A stretch of DNA of 39,331 nucleotides, taken from positions 1 through 39,331 of the forward strand of contig JAVVHL010000002.1 of assembly GCA_032249575.1 (NCBI GenBank). Direction: 5' to 3'. Below the pieces are notes generated by a model. It worked only from the letters and a program-made list of their open reading frames with translations, searched no databases and was not told where the DNA came from. How positions within the stretch are numbered: the first letter of the stretch is position 1; each line of letters begins with the position of its first letter. This DNA is from Calditenuis sp032249575. GTDB lineage: Archaea; Thermoproteota; Nitrososphaeria_A; Caldarchaeales; Calditenuaceae. The position numbers and the translations under genes were made by a program. Below are positions 24,024-32,329 of this stretch, in pieces.

Positions 24024-24251
24024 TCAGCCGACCGTGGACCCGGCGAGGGCGATCCTGATCCTAGTCCTGGCCTCCTCGAGCAGGAGCTTCCGCATGTAGC
24101 AGAGCTTGCAGACCGGACCAGAGATGTGGTGAACGGTGCAGCTGGCGCAGATGAGCTGGCCGCAGACCACGCACCTCCTCGGAGCGAACCTGTCGGGATG
24201 ATAGTAGCACTTGAAGGTCAGGCTCTCGCCCAAGGTCTCGGGGAGCGTCAT
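24024..24251 (-). CDS. Small B-box-like zinc-finger protein
   Basis: 75 aa. Four metal-ligand pairs are spaced like a B-box zinc finger: Cys-x2-His in CYYHPD, Cys-x2-Cys in CVVCG, Cys-x2-Cys in CASC, and Cys-x2-Cys in CKLC, followed by a short basic helix (RKLLLEEARTRIRIAL). It should bind two zinc ions and mediate protein contacts. ATG at 24251 is chosen over an open frame back to 24347 because a TATA-like box sits 27 bases upstream and the extra residues look random. Function unknown. It is transcribed in the same direction as the roadblock genes but ends 109 bases upstream of them. Confidence 0.75.
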   Translation of the reverse strand: MTLPETLGESLTFKCYYHPDRFAPRRCVVCGQLICASCTVHHISGPVCKLCYMRKLLLEEARTRIRIALAGSTVG

Positions 24252-24273
24252 CGCAGGAGGTCCTAGAAACTTG

Positions 24274-24283
24274 GACTTATCAC
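24274..24283 (-). promoter_or_regulatory. TATA-like box of the zinc-finger gene
   Basis: The minus strand reads GTGATAAGTC, about 27 bases before ATG 24251. Confidence 0.45.
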
Positions 24284-24404
24284 GGATCGGCATGCTGACT
24301 TGAGGTGATTTCAGCGTATCTACTGAGGGATATCGTGAGAATACCACGGTAGCACTTCGCCGGCTCGTGCAGCCTCAACCCTCCGTTCTGTAGGCCGCTC
24401 CAGC

Positions 24405-24710
24405 CTAGGTCTTCGCCACGGAACCGGAGGGGCCTGTGAGGATGTACCTCCGCCGATCGGAGAGGAGCTTGACGCCGTAAAGCCACCCGGCCATTGCTGG
24501 CACTGCACCCCTCACCCTGACCTCGGTCCCCCTGACGTCGATGACCAAGGTGCAAGGCCTCGTGACGTTCCCCTTCCTCTCGAACCAGTGGACCACCATC
24601 AGCCTCCCCGGCAGTAGGAAGATGTGGCCCTCGATCACCTCCAGCAGCTCGCCCTTCAGACCCGCATCGTCCTGACCGGCGTCCTTCTGAACGCTCCGAC
24701 GCAGCCTCAT
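24405..24710 (-). CDS. Unknown small protein coupled to the quinoprotein dehydrogenase
   Basis: 101 aa, not recognised. It is mostly beta-strand-like (HIFLLPGRLMVVHWFERKG, TLVIDVRGTEVRVRGAVPAM, RRYILTGPSG). There is no signal peptide, so if it works with the exported dehydrogenase it would do so before export or by regulation. Its start overlaps the dehydrogenase stop by four bases, which supports it as a real gene. Confidence 0.62.
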   Translation of the reverse strand: MRLRRSVQKDAGQDDAGLKGELLEVIEGHIFLLPGRLMVVHWFERKGNVTRPCTLVIDVRGTEVRVRGAVPAMAGWLYGVKLLSDRRRYILTGPSGSVAKT

Positions 24711-25837
24711 CTCCTCGACCCTATCACGAGGACCCTGTCGTCACCGGGCCTGGGCGCGCCTCTTCCGTCCCGGTTGCTGGTCAGCACGTACAGCGATCCG
24801 TCGGGCCCCTGCCTCACGTCCCTCAGCCTCCCGTAGGTCCCCTGCAGCAATCTGAAGTGCTCGACCGGCCTCATCTCTTCTTCGTCGAACCGCACGACGT
24901 GGAGAGCCGCCCCCCTCAAGGCCGCGAAGAGCAGGCATCCTTTCAGCTCGGGGAGGTCGGAGGAGGTGCAGAAGTCGCACCCGGATGGAGCCCAGGTCTC
25001 GTCGCCGCTCTCGAGGACCGGGTCGATGTACCTCGGATCGCCGGCCCTCCCTATGACGTGGGGCCAGCCGTAGTTACCTCCGGGAACTATCAGGTTCAGC
25101 TCGTCGTGGGCGAAGGCACCGAACTCGCCCGTCGGTCCGTGCTCAGTCGCGAAGAGCCTCTTGTGCTTTGGGCTCCAAGCTATCCCCTGCGGGTTTCTGT
25201 GGCCGAGGCTGTAGATCGGAGAGCCGGGGAAGGGGTTGTCGCTAGGCACATTTCCGTCAGGCCTGATCCTCAGTATCTTGCCTGCCAGCGAATCGAGCCT
25301 CTGGGAGAGCTCCGGCCTCCTCGCGTCGCCGGTCGTGACGTAGACGTTTCCGTCAGGTCCGAGCCTCACCCGACCTCCGTCGTGGACGCTCGCTCCCTCA
25401 ACAGGTCCCAGCACATCAACGCCGTCTCGCAGCGTCAGGTCATCGTAAACGGTAAGGACGTTCGCGAGGGAACCTCCCCTCATCACAGTCCTGTAGAGCA
25501 GGATCCGGGGTCCGGGCCTGAGCAGCTCGCAACCGAGGAGTCCGCCCTCGCCGACGTGCGCAACCTCCACCGTCCCTAGGATCTGGGTCCTGCCCGTGTT
25601 CAGGTCGACGAGCCTTACCCTTCCAGGCCTCTCGGTGACCAGCGCCTCGCTTTCAGAGATGAACGCGATCGACCAGGGGATCTCGAGACCGGTGACGAGG
25701 TCGCGGACCTCGATCGATCCGATGCCTTTCTGCCCCTTTTGTTCTGGGCTCTCCAGGCTCCGCGTCAGAATCAGGAATGCGGCCGCTAATCCTCCGGCTG
25801 CGAGGGCAACGATGAACTCCCTCCGCCTTATCCTCAA
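24707..25837 (-). CDS. PQQ-type soluble aldose/sorbosone dehydrogenase, Tat-exported
   Basis: 376 aa beta-propeller of the glucose/sorbosone dehydrogenase family, which oxidises aldoses outside the membrane with a quinone cofactor. The N-terminus has a twin-arginine signal (RRREFIVALAAGG, residues 4-16) followed by a hydrophobic core. Family landmarks are the LVTERPGRVRLV strand, VHDGGRVRLGPDGNVYVTTGD with the catalytic-type His (about 150-170), SLGHRNPQGIAW, ATEHGPTGEFG, and NYGWPHV. Start is TTG at 25837. An AT-rich promoter patch at 25871-25878 is shared with the divergent EVE gene. Whether the cofactor is PQQ cannot be shown here. Confidence 0.87.
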   Translation of the reverse strand: MRIRRREFIVALAAGGLAAAFLILTRSLESPEQKGQKGIGSIEVRDLVTGLEIPWSIAFISESEALVTERPGRVRLVDLNTGRTQILGTVEVAHVGEGGLLGCELLRPGPRILLYRTVMRGGSLANVLTVYDDLTLRDGVDVLGPVEGASVHDGGRVRLGPDGNVYVTTGDARRPELSQRLDSLAGKILRIRPDGNVPSDNPFPGSPIYSLGHRNPQGIAWSPKHKRLFATEHGPTGEFGAFAHDELNLIVPGGNYGWPHVIGRAGDPRYIDPVLESGDETWAPSGCDFCTSSDLPELKGCLLFAALRGAALHVVRFDEEEMRPVEHFRLLQGTYGRLRDVRQGPDGSLYVLTSNRDGRGAPRPGDDRVLVIGSRR

Positions 25838-25870
25838 CCCTCTCCACCCGAAGTGACCGACGGCCCAAAG

Positions 25871-25878
25871 AAATAATT
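25871..25878. promoter_or_regulatory. TATA-like box between the EVE gene and the sugar dehydrogenase gene
   Basis: AAATAATT is about 23 bases before the EVE-domain ATG at 25897, suggesting a leaderless message. Read on the minus strand it is also suitably placed, about 37 bases, for the dehydrogenase TTG. Confidence 0.5.
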
Positions 25879-25896
25879 CTCGCCGAACGACACATC

Positions 25897-26358
25897 ATGA
25901 ACGTGACGAACTACTGGATCATGGTAGCGAAGGACCACAAGGGAAAGGAGAAGGGGTCCGTGATCCCGGCGCAGGCGGTCATCGAACGCCGGGTTAGATA
26001 CGGAATCTGGTTCATCAACCCGAGGAACCCGTACGCGAGGAGGCTCGAACCCGGAGACAGGGGTCTGATGCTCGCGCTCGGAAGGGAGGAAAGGCAGTTC
26101 TTGGGAGAGCTGACCATCAACAGCAGGCCTCTTCCGGTCGATGCGGCCCTCGAGTCGCTGAAGGAGGGTCTGCCGTCGACGATGTTGACCCACTACCTCA
26201 AGATAACAGCCATCCTGTGGCCCAGGCCGAAACCGCTCGAGATGTTCCTCCACAAGCTGGACTTCGTGAAGAACAGGACCAAGTGGTACTCGTACTTCCA
26301 AGGCTCACTCAGGCCGATCTCTGAGGCCACGTTCAAGGCGATCGCCTCAGACCCCTGA
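25897..26358 (+). CDS. EVE-domain protein (PUA-like fold)
   Basis: 153 aa, a single EVE domain, the PUA-related fold that often recognises modified bases in DNA or RNA. The N-terminal NYWIMVAKDH and the RRVRYGIWFINPRNPYARRLEPGDRG stretch (about 31-57) with its aromatic residues fit the family. FLGELTINS and the C-terminal WYSYFQGSLRPISEATFKAI complete it. No nuclease domain is fused and no restriction genes are adjacent. It runs convergent to moeA with a five-base gap. Confidence 0.78.
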   Translation: MNVTNYWIMVAKDHKGKEKGSVIPAQAVIERRVRYGIWFINPRNPYARRLEPGDRGLMLALGREERQFLGELTINSRPLPVDAALESLKEGLPSTMLTHYLKITAILWPRPKPLEMFLHKLDFVKNRTKWYSYFQGSLRPISEATFKAIASDP

Positions 26359-26363
26359 TGGCC

Positions 26364-27632
26364 TCACCTCGGTGGGACGCTGAGGACCCAGGCCGGCCTC
26401 CTGACCGTCACGACCTCACCGCGCACGAGCCTTTCCCGATACGGCGGCACCTCGATGTACCCGTCTGCGAAGGCGATGCTCGAGAAAGCGGAGGACTCGC
26501 TGGGCATCGGATGGCATAGCGTCCTCTCTCCGTAGCGCTCTAGCCTGACCCAGACGACCTTCCTGAAGTCGACGTACCTGGTGAAGGTCAGGTCCTCGGC
26601 GAGCTCGGCCTTGACCTCGTAAACCAGCTGCTCTGGGTCGAAGTAGCCCAGACGTCCCAGGATGGGGACGGCCAAGTAGTTGAAGACGTTCACGGTCGAG
26701 TGTATCAGCGCGGGGAGCACGACCACCGGCTTGCCGTCCACGACCGCTACCCCTCCGACCCTTCCCGGTTGGAGCTGGAGTCCTTGAGCGAAGAACCAGT
26801 TGCCGGACCTGTGGAGGATCGAGGCCACGTCGGTGTCTCCGACGCTCGAACCGCCTATCGTCAGCACCATGTCCGAAGCCCTCAGCGCCTCCTCAAGCGC
26901 CCTCGATACCTCACCGACCTCGTCCGGCAGGAGGCCCGCATACCTCGGGACGCACGGAAGGGCCGAGAGGAAGGAGATCACGGTGGGCGCGTGGGTGTTG
27001 AGCGTCTTCAGACCCGTAGCCTCCTCCGGGTCGTCGGTGAGCTCGGACCCTATCGAGATGACGGAGACGACCGGCCTCCTGAAGACCTCGACGCGCCTTA
27101 TGCCCAGCGCCTCCATGAGCGCCGACTTCACAGGCCTCAATACCTCTCCCCTCTTCGCGATCACTTGGCCCTCCTTGACGTCCGAGCCTCTCCGGTCCAC
27201 GTACTGATGGGGTGTGACGGGGTTCCTGACGACGAGCTCTCCGTCCTCCACCTCGACCTCCTCCTGCGGGACGACCGCATCGGCACCCTCTGGAAGTAAA
27301 CCTCCGGTGAGGATTCGCCTCGCGTGGCGCGGAGCAAGAGGTGGCCCGGCGACGTTGGGCAGGTTGAGGTGACCGTCTATCTTGAGCCTCACAGGCCTCT
27401 CCGGCGAGGCGCCTGCCGTATCCGAGGACCGAACCGCGTATCCGTCCATGTGGGACATGTCGGCTTGAGGTCTGGGAGCCGGTGCGACGACGTCGACGGC
27501 CAGCACCCTTCCGACTGCTTCCAGCGGCCTGACCAGCTCGGTCACGCCTATCGGAGAGACCCTCTCGAAGACCTCCCTCAGGACCTCCTCGACCGGGTAG
27601 AAACGCTCGATCGCCCTGTGCCTGTGAACCAT
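26364..27632 (-). CDS. moeA: Molybdopterin molybdenumtransferase (MoeA)
   Basis: 422 aa cytosolic enzyme that inserts molybdate or tungstate into the adenylated pterin cofactor. The family blocks are EAVGRVLAVDVVAP (about 43-56), MSHMDGYAVRSSD (near 60), ILTGGLLPEGADAVVPQE (near 110), RRGSDVKEGQ, ISIGSEL, the catalytic TIGGSSVGDTDVA, and a C-terminal domain IV. The ATG lies 55 bases inside the end of the ogt gene, making it the last gene of the guaB operon. It implies molybdo- or tungstoenzymes elsewhere in the genome. Confidence 0.93.
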   Translation of the reverse strand: MVHRHRAIERFYPVEEVLREVFERVSPIGVTELVRPLEAVGRVLAVDVVAPAPRPQADMSHMDGYAVRSSDTAGASPERPVRLKIDGHLNLPNVAGPPLAPRHARRILTGGLLPEGADAVVPQEEVEVEDGELVVRNPVTPHQYVDRRGSDVKEGQVIAKRGEVLRPVKSALMEALGIRRVEVFRRPVVSVISIGSELTDDPEEATGLKTLNTHAPTVISFLSALPCVPRYAGLLPDEVGEVSRALEEALRASDMVLTIGGSSVGDTDVASILHRSGNWFFAQGLQLQPGRVGGVAVVDGKPVVVLPALIHSTVNVFNYLAVPILGRLGYFDPEQLVYEVKAELAEDLTFTRYVDFRKVVWVRLERYGERTLCHPMPSESSAFSSIAFADGYIEVPPYRERLVRGEVVTVRRPAWVLSVPPR

Positions 27633-28141
27633 TCCTTTCCTGATTTCTCGGCCTCGAACTTCAAGAGCATTCCCTTGATCCTCGGATCGGGCGAGTACCC
27701 TCCCGGCGATCCGTCAGACCTGACGACCCTGTGACACGGTATCAGGATGGGGATCGGGTTGGCGGAGAGGGCTGCGCCGACTGCCCTCGCGGCCCTCCCA
27801 GCGCCCACGGCCCTAGCGACCTCGGCATAGGTCTTCGTCTCACCGTAGGGTATCGTTGACGTCACCTCCCAGACCCTCTTCTGGAAGTGTGTCCCCTCAG
27901 GCCGGAGAGGCAGATCGAAGGACCTCCTCAAACCCCTGAAGTACTCGTCGAGCTGGACCAGGGCTCTCTCCAAAACCTTCGCATCAGTAGGCAGTGGCGA
28001 AACGCCGTCGACCTCAGGCTCGGACAGGATCGAGACCCCGACGACGGCGCCTCCGGAGACGACAACGTAAACCCTTCCTATCCAGGTATCGATGTGCCCC
28101 ACAGCGTCCCTCTCACGCGGCCTCTCCTTCAACGCCGCCAC
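27578..28141 (-). CDS. ogt: Methylated-DNA-protein cysteine methyltransferase (alkylguanine repair)
   Basis: 187 aa suicide repair protein that removes alkyl groups from O6-guanine. The acceptor Cys136 lies in PILIPCHRVVRSDG, with the helix-turn-helix PYGETKTYAEVARAVG (about 98-113) and the Arg finger in GRAARAVGAALSANP before it. The last 19 residues beyond KFEAEKSG are not typical and come from reading into moeA. GTG at 28141 overlaps purB by 29 bases; GTG at 28102, with GAGAGG upstream, is a good alternative that avoids the overlap. Confidence 0.9.
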   Translation of the reverse strand: MAALKERPRERDAVGHIDTWIGRVYVVVSGGAVVGVSILSEPEVDGVSPLPTDAKVLERALVQLDEYFRGLRRSFDLPLRPEGTHFQKRVWEVTSTIPYGETKTYAEVARAVGAGRAARAVGAALSANPIPILIPCHRVVRSDGSPGGYSPDPRIKGMLLKFEAEKSGKEWFTGTGRSSVSTRSRRS

Positions 28142-29516
28142 CGCCAGCCTCGCCGACCTTCAGGCCTGTCCTGCGCATCACCTCCCTGTAGACTTTCTCC
28201 GCGATCTCGACCGAGAGGCCCGTGTACTCGAGCGGGTCGGAAGGCATCACTTGATCCGGCCTCAGGCCGTACTTCCTGCAGAGCTCACCTACCGCGTCCC
28301 TCAGGCTCAAACCCGACGAGAGCATCGACCTCAGCTCGTCGATCACGTCGAACCCGTGCCTCCTGAACCTCAGCTGCACCGCCTCTGCCAGCACCTCCTC
28401 GTGCCTCCTGAGGTCTTCCTCCATAGCCTTCGCGTCGAAGCTAGCCCTCCCCAGGAACCTCCTCAGCTGCCTGACGCCTATGAGGAGGTGCGCGATCCCT
28501 ACGGCGACGTTCCTCCTCAAGGTCGAGTCGGAGAGGTCCCTTTGGAGGCGTGTGGTCTGAAGGCGGTTGGCGACGAAGCTCAGGAGGTTGGCGGCCAGCT
28601 CGAGGTTACCCTCGGCGTTCTCCGCCTCCACCGGGTTCTGCTTCTGGGGCATCGTCGAGGACCCCACCCTCGTCGGCCTCAGCTCCACGTATCCGAGCAT
28701 CGAGAGCAGCCACAGGTCCCTCGCGAGGTCGGTGAGGGCCATCGAGAGGGAGGCGAGGTGGTGGAGGTAGATCGAGTACCTGTCGGCCGGCAGGACCTGC
28801 TTCGTCACCAGGACTGGTTCCAGGCCCAGAGACCTCAGGAACCTTTCGACGAACCCGAGGGTCCTCTCGCCGAGAAACTCCCTGAGGCCGGCGTAACTCC
28901 CTATCGCTCCGCTCAACTTCCCCGGCATCCTGAACCCCCTCAACCTCTCGATCCACTCGAGCGTCCTCATCGCGTGGTAGGCGAGCTCCCTCCCCAGCGT
29001 CGTCGGGACCGCAGGCCTTCCGTGCGTCCTCGCCAGCATCGGCGTCGCCCTCTCCCTCCACGCCACCTCCGCCAGCTCAGCGCAGAACCCCTCGAGCTCT
29101 GGAACCAGCACACTCTCGTTCACCGCCTTCAGCGAGAGCGAGAAGGCAGTCGAGTTGACGTCCTCCGAGGTCAGCCCCGCGTGGACCCAGACCGATGACC
29201 TGAAGAAGCCTTTGGACCTCAGCCTCGACTTCAGGAACCTGACGATCGCCTCCACGTCGTGCCCCACCTCTGCCTCGATCGACTTCACCTCCTCCGCCTC
29301 CTCAGGACCGAAGCCCTCGGTGAGTCCCCTGAGGTAAGTCAAGGCACCGGGCTCTAAATCGATGAACCCCTCCTCGGCGAGGGCCCTGAGGTACTCGACC
29401 TCCACGATGACCCTGTACCTGATGTAACCGAACTCGGAGAGGTGGGGCCTGAGGTCCTCGACCAGGTCGGCGTACCTCCCGTCGACGGGCGAGAGCGCCA
29501 GGAGCCTCGAGGTCAG
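28113..29516 (-). CDS. purB: Adenylosuccinate lyase, apparent CTG start
   Basis: About 467 aa. It splits adenylosuccinate to AMP and SAICAR to AICAR in purine synthesis. The conserved N-terminal LSPVDGRY, the SEDVNSTAFSLSLK region, TPMLARTHGRPAVPTTLG and the signature GSSTMPQKQNPVEAEN are all present. No ATG, GTG or TTG lies in frame between 29678 and the conserved N-terminus. CTG at 29516-29514 sits in a four-base CTGA overlap with the purA stop, and GAGGTG lies eight bases upstream, so CTG is the likely start. Starting at ATG 29678 would add 54 Arg-rich residues that look like an out-of-frame shadow of purA. Confidence 0.92.
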   Translation of the reverse strand: MTSRLLALSPVDGRYADLVEDLRPHLSEFGYIRYRVIVEVEYLRALAEEGFIDLEPGALTYLRGLTEGFGPEEAEEVKSIEAEVGHDVEAIVRFLKSRLRSKGFFRSSVWVHAGLTSEDVNSTAFSLSLKAVNESVLVPELEGFCAELAEVAWRERATPMLARTHGRPAVPTTLGRELAYHAMRTLEWIERLRGFRMPGKLSGAIGSYAGLREFLGERTLGFVERFLRSLGLEPVLVTKQVLPADRYSIYLHHLASLSMALTDLARDLWLLSMLGYVELRPTRVGSSTMPQKQNPVEAENAEGNLELAANLLSFVANRLQTTRLQRDLSDSTLRRNVAVGIAHLLIGVRQLRRFLGRASFDAKAMEEDLRRHEEVLAEAVQLRFRRHGFDVIDELRSMLSSGLSLRDAVGELCRKYGLRPDQVMPSDPLEYTGLSVEIAEKVYREVMRRTGLKVGEAGGGGVEGEAA

Positions 29517-30760
29517 CGCTCCAACACCTCTTCTATCGCCGGCCCAATTCCGACGTGGGAGACGGGGACGCCCAGCTCGGACTCGACGAACTCGACGTAC
29601 CTCCTCGCGTTGGGATGCAGAGCTCCGTAGCCTTCTTTCATCAACCTGGCCCGCTCGGCGTCGTCGATCCTCGGCCATCCCTCGAGCTCCACGTACCTGG
29701 GCCTCACGGACTCCAGGGCCTTCAGGTCCTCAGGGAAGCGCGCCGCGTTCTCATAGGAAACGCAGACCTTGACCTTCTCCAGGCCTGAGAGCGTGTCGAT
29801 CCTCGTCATGAAGACCGAGTCGACGCCGTTCAGCTCGACCGCGTACCTCAGCTGCGGAATGTCGAGCCATCCTATCCTCCTCGGCCTGCCGGTGGTGGCG
29901 CCGTACTCTCCGCCCGCCGACCTGATGCGCTCAGCGACCTCTCCGTGCATCTCCGTCGGGAAAGGCCCGGAGCCGACGCGGGTCGTGTATGCCTTGGCGA
30001 CTCCGACGACCTTCCCGAGGCTCCTGAAGGGGACGCCGCATCCGATCGCTGCGCTCGCTGAGGTCGTAAAGCTCGAGGTCACGTAGGGGTAGGTTCCGAA
30101 GAGGAGGTCGAGCATCGTGCCCTGCGCACCCTCGAAGACCACAAGACCTCCTGCGCCGAGGACGTCAGAGATCACCGGGCCGGTCTCAACGACCTTTACG
30201 CCTAACCCCTCGAACGACTCCATCAGCTCCCTCGCCTCAGCTTCAGGTTCAGTGCCGTCGAGCCTCCAGAAGCCCTTCAGCTCCCTCAGCTTCGAGACGA
30301 GTGTGTCAGGCTCGAGCAGGTCCGCCACCCTGATCGCCAGCCGCGCAGCCCTCTCCACCGACGTGGGGCCTATCCCTCTCCTGGTGGTGCCTATGGCCCT
30401 GCTGCCCTTCAGGCCCTCGAGGAAGTCCTCCGCAGCCCTCGCCGACGGCCTTATCACCGAAGCCCTAGGGCTCAGGTAGACGTCGATCTCGCCCCTCACG
30501 CTTCTGACCTCCTCCAGCTCCTCGCGAAGGACCTTCAGGTCGACGAGGACTCCGGCGCAGATCGCGGCCGCACCGCACACCACGCCTCCGGCTGGGACGA
30601 GGTGCATCCTCAGGACCTTTCCACCGTAGAAGATTGTGTGGCCTGCGTTGGGCCCTCCGTTGAACCTTACAGCCAGCCTCGCACCCCTCGAGAAGTAGGC
30701 CGCTACCTTGCCCTTGCCTTCGTCGCCCCACTGAAGGCCTATCACTGTTATCGCTGGCAA
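29513..30760 (-). CDS. purA: Adenylosuccinate synthetase
   Basis: 415 aa GTP-dependent ligase making adenylosuccinate from IMP and aspartate. The N-terminal GLQWGDEGKGK P-loop, the RFNGGPNAGHT switch and GTTRRGIGP (near 132) are present, with FEGAQGTMLD and the TTGRPRRIGW segment further on. Start is TTG at 30760, one base after the guaB stop; the homology begins exactly there. It overlaps purB by four bases. Length is close to bacterial-type PurA rather than the shorter (about 340 aa) archaeal forms. Confidence 0.95.
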   Translation of the reverse strand: MPAITVIGLQWGDEGKGKVAAYFSRGARLAVRFNGGPNAGHTIFYGGKVLRMHLVPAGGVVCGAAAICAGVLVDLKVLREELEEVRSVRGEIDVYLSPRASVIRPSARAAEDFLEGLKGSRAIGTTRRGIGPTSVERAARLAIRVADLLEPDTLVSKLRELKGFWRLDGTEPEAEARELMESFEGLGVKVVETGPVISDVLGAGGLVVFEGAQGTMLDLLFGTYPYVTSSFTTSASAAIGCGVPFRSLGKVVGVAKAYTTRVGSGPFPTEMHGEVAERIRSAGGEYGATTGRPRRIGWLDIPQLRYAVELNGVDSVFMTRIDTLSGLEKVKVCVSYENAARFPEDLKALESVRPRYVELEGWPRIDDAERARLMKEGYGALHPNARRYVEFVESELGVPVSHVGIGPAIEEVLER

Positions 30761-30761
30761 G

Positions 30762-32213
30762 TCAAGTCACTCTCTCGACGTCGTGGGGCAGGCTCTCCCT
30801 GTAACCTGCCTCGGTGATCCTCACGAAGACGGCCCTCTCCCTCAGCTCCTTGATGGTCCTGGCTCCGAGGTAGCTCATTCCTGACCTGAGGCCTGCGACG
30901 AGCTGCGCCAGGACCTCTGCGGCCGATCCCCTGTAGTCCACGTAAGCCTCGACCCCCTCGGCCATGTACGAGTAGTCGGCCACATCGTCGAGGTCCACCT
31001 CTCCCTTCTCCCTCGCCTCCCTTCCTAGCATCGCGTAGAACGAAGCCATTCCCCTGTAGACCTTGCTCTTCTTCCCGTTCCTGACCACCACGGCTCCAGG
31101 GCTCTCGTCGGTCCCTGCGAGGAGCATCCCTATCATCACGGTCGATGCTCCTGCGGCGAGGGCCTTCACCAAGTCAGCGGAGCTCCTGATCCCTCCGTCT
31201 GCTATCATCGGCACACCTGTCCTCTCGGAGACCTCGGCGCAGTTCATGATCGCTGTCAGCTGTGGAACGCCCACACCGGCTACGATCCTCGTGGTGCAGA
31301 CGGCTCCCGGCCCTATGCCCACCTTGACCGCGTCGGCGTAGGCGGCCAGGTCCTCGAAGCCCTCGGGCGTAGCGACGTTCCCTGCCACCAGCTGCACCTC
31401 GTCGCCGAATTCCTTCCTCAGCCTCTTCAGGACGTTGAGCACCATCTCTGTGTGGCCGTGGGCGACGTCGATAACGATCGCGTCAACCTCGGCCTCCAGC
31501 AGCGCCTTCGCCCTCTCGAAGTAGTCGCCCTTCACGCCTATCGCCGCTGCCACCCTCATCCTCCCCTTCGCGTCCCTCGTCGAGTGAGGGTAGAGCCCCC
31601 TCGACTGGATGTCCTTGGCCGTTATCAGGCCCCTCAGCCTCCAGTCGTCGTCGACGATCGGGATCTTCTCTATGCGGTAAGTCCTGATCAGCTCTATGGC
31701 CTCCTCTTGAGTTATCCCGGGCCTCGCCGTGATCAGCTCGTGCCTCGGCGTCATCACCTCCCTCACGGGCCGCTCGTCAGGCTCGAAGAGTAGGTCCCGC
31801 CTCGTCACGATCCCCCATACCTTCCTCTCCCTGTCCACCACGACGAGCCCTGAGACGCCGTGCCTCAGCATCTCCCTCCGCGCCTCACCGACCGTCGCAT
31901 CGAGCGGTATCGTGTACGGGTCCTCGATCAGGACCCCCTCGGCCCTCTTCACCTTCTGGACCTCCCTGACCTGCTGCTCGATCGGCATGAACCTGTGGAT
32001 CACGCCTATCCCTCCCTCCCTCGCCATCGCTATCGCCATCCTGCTCTCGGTGACCGTGTCCATCGCGGCCGAGACGATCGGTATATGCAGCTCTATCTTC
32101 CTCGTGAAGAGCGACTTCGTCGAGACCTCCTTTCTGGACCTGATGTCGGAGTACCTCGGCACCAGAAGCACGTCGTCGAAGGTCAGGGCCAGCTCCTCAA
32201 CGAAACGGCCCAA
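30762..32213 (-). CDS. guaB: IMP dehydrogenase with CBS pair
   Basis: 483 aa, oxidises IMP to XMP with NAD, the committed step to GTP. The barrel starts with ALTFDDVLLVPRYSDI, and a CBS pair is inserted (about residues 95-205, with IVTRRDLLF and LITAKDI). The catalytic Cys is in GIGPGAVCTTRIVAG, and IADGGIRSSADLVKALAAGA and YRGMASFYAM bind IMP. Start is TTG at 32213, with GGTG 11 bases upstream. It is first of five minus-strand genes that are nearly contiguous or overlapping. The 116-base gap to the DoxX gene holds only weak AT-rich patches. Confidence 0.96.
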   Translation of the reverse strand: MGRFVEELALTFDDVLLVPRYSDIRSRKEVSTKSLFTRKIELHIPIVSAAMDTVTESRMAIAMAREGGIGVIHRFMPIEQQVREVQKVKRAEGVLIEDPYTIPLDATVGEARREMLRHGVSGLVVVDRERKVWGIVTRRDLLFEPDERPVREVMTPRHELITARPGITQEEAIELIRTYRIEKIPIVDDDWRLRGLITAKDIQSRGLYPHSTRDAKGRMRVAAAIGVKGDYFERAKALLEAEVDAIVIDVAHGHTEMVLNVLKRLRKEFGDEVQLVAGNVATPEGFEDLAAYADAVKVGIGPGAVCTTRIVAGVGVPQLTAIMNCAEVSERTGVPMIADGGIRSSADLVKALAAGASTVMIGMLLAGTDESPGAVVVRNGKKSKVYRGMASFYAMLGREAREKGEVDLDDVADYSYMAEGVEAYVDYRGSAAEVLAQLVAGLRSGMSYLGARTIKELRERAVFVRITEAGYRESLPHDVERVT

Positions 32214-32329
32214 CCGATCCCACCGCTAATTCGAGGTCCTCAGCAAAAAACGTGTGCCCGGGAACGGGCCGGCCGGTTATGAGAAGTTGACGCAGAGCAG
32301 AAAAACGCATGAGGGTAACGGGACGGCCC

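Noticed and set aside
28092..29198. 368-codon plus-strand open frame opposite purB
   Set aside because: His/Pro/Arg/Leu-rich shadow; purB signature motifs are on the minus strand.
29517..29678. 54-residue Arg-rich N-terminal extension of PurB from ATG 29678
   Set aside because: It lies inside purA in another frame, has shadow-like composition, and PurB homology starts only after 29516.
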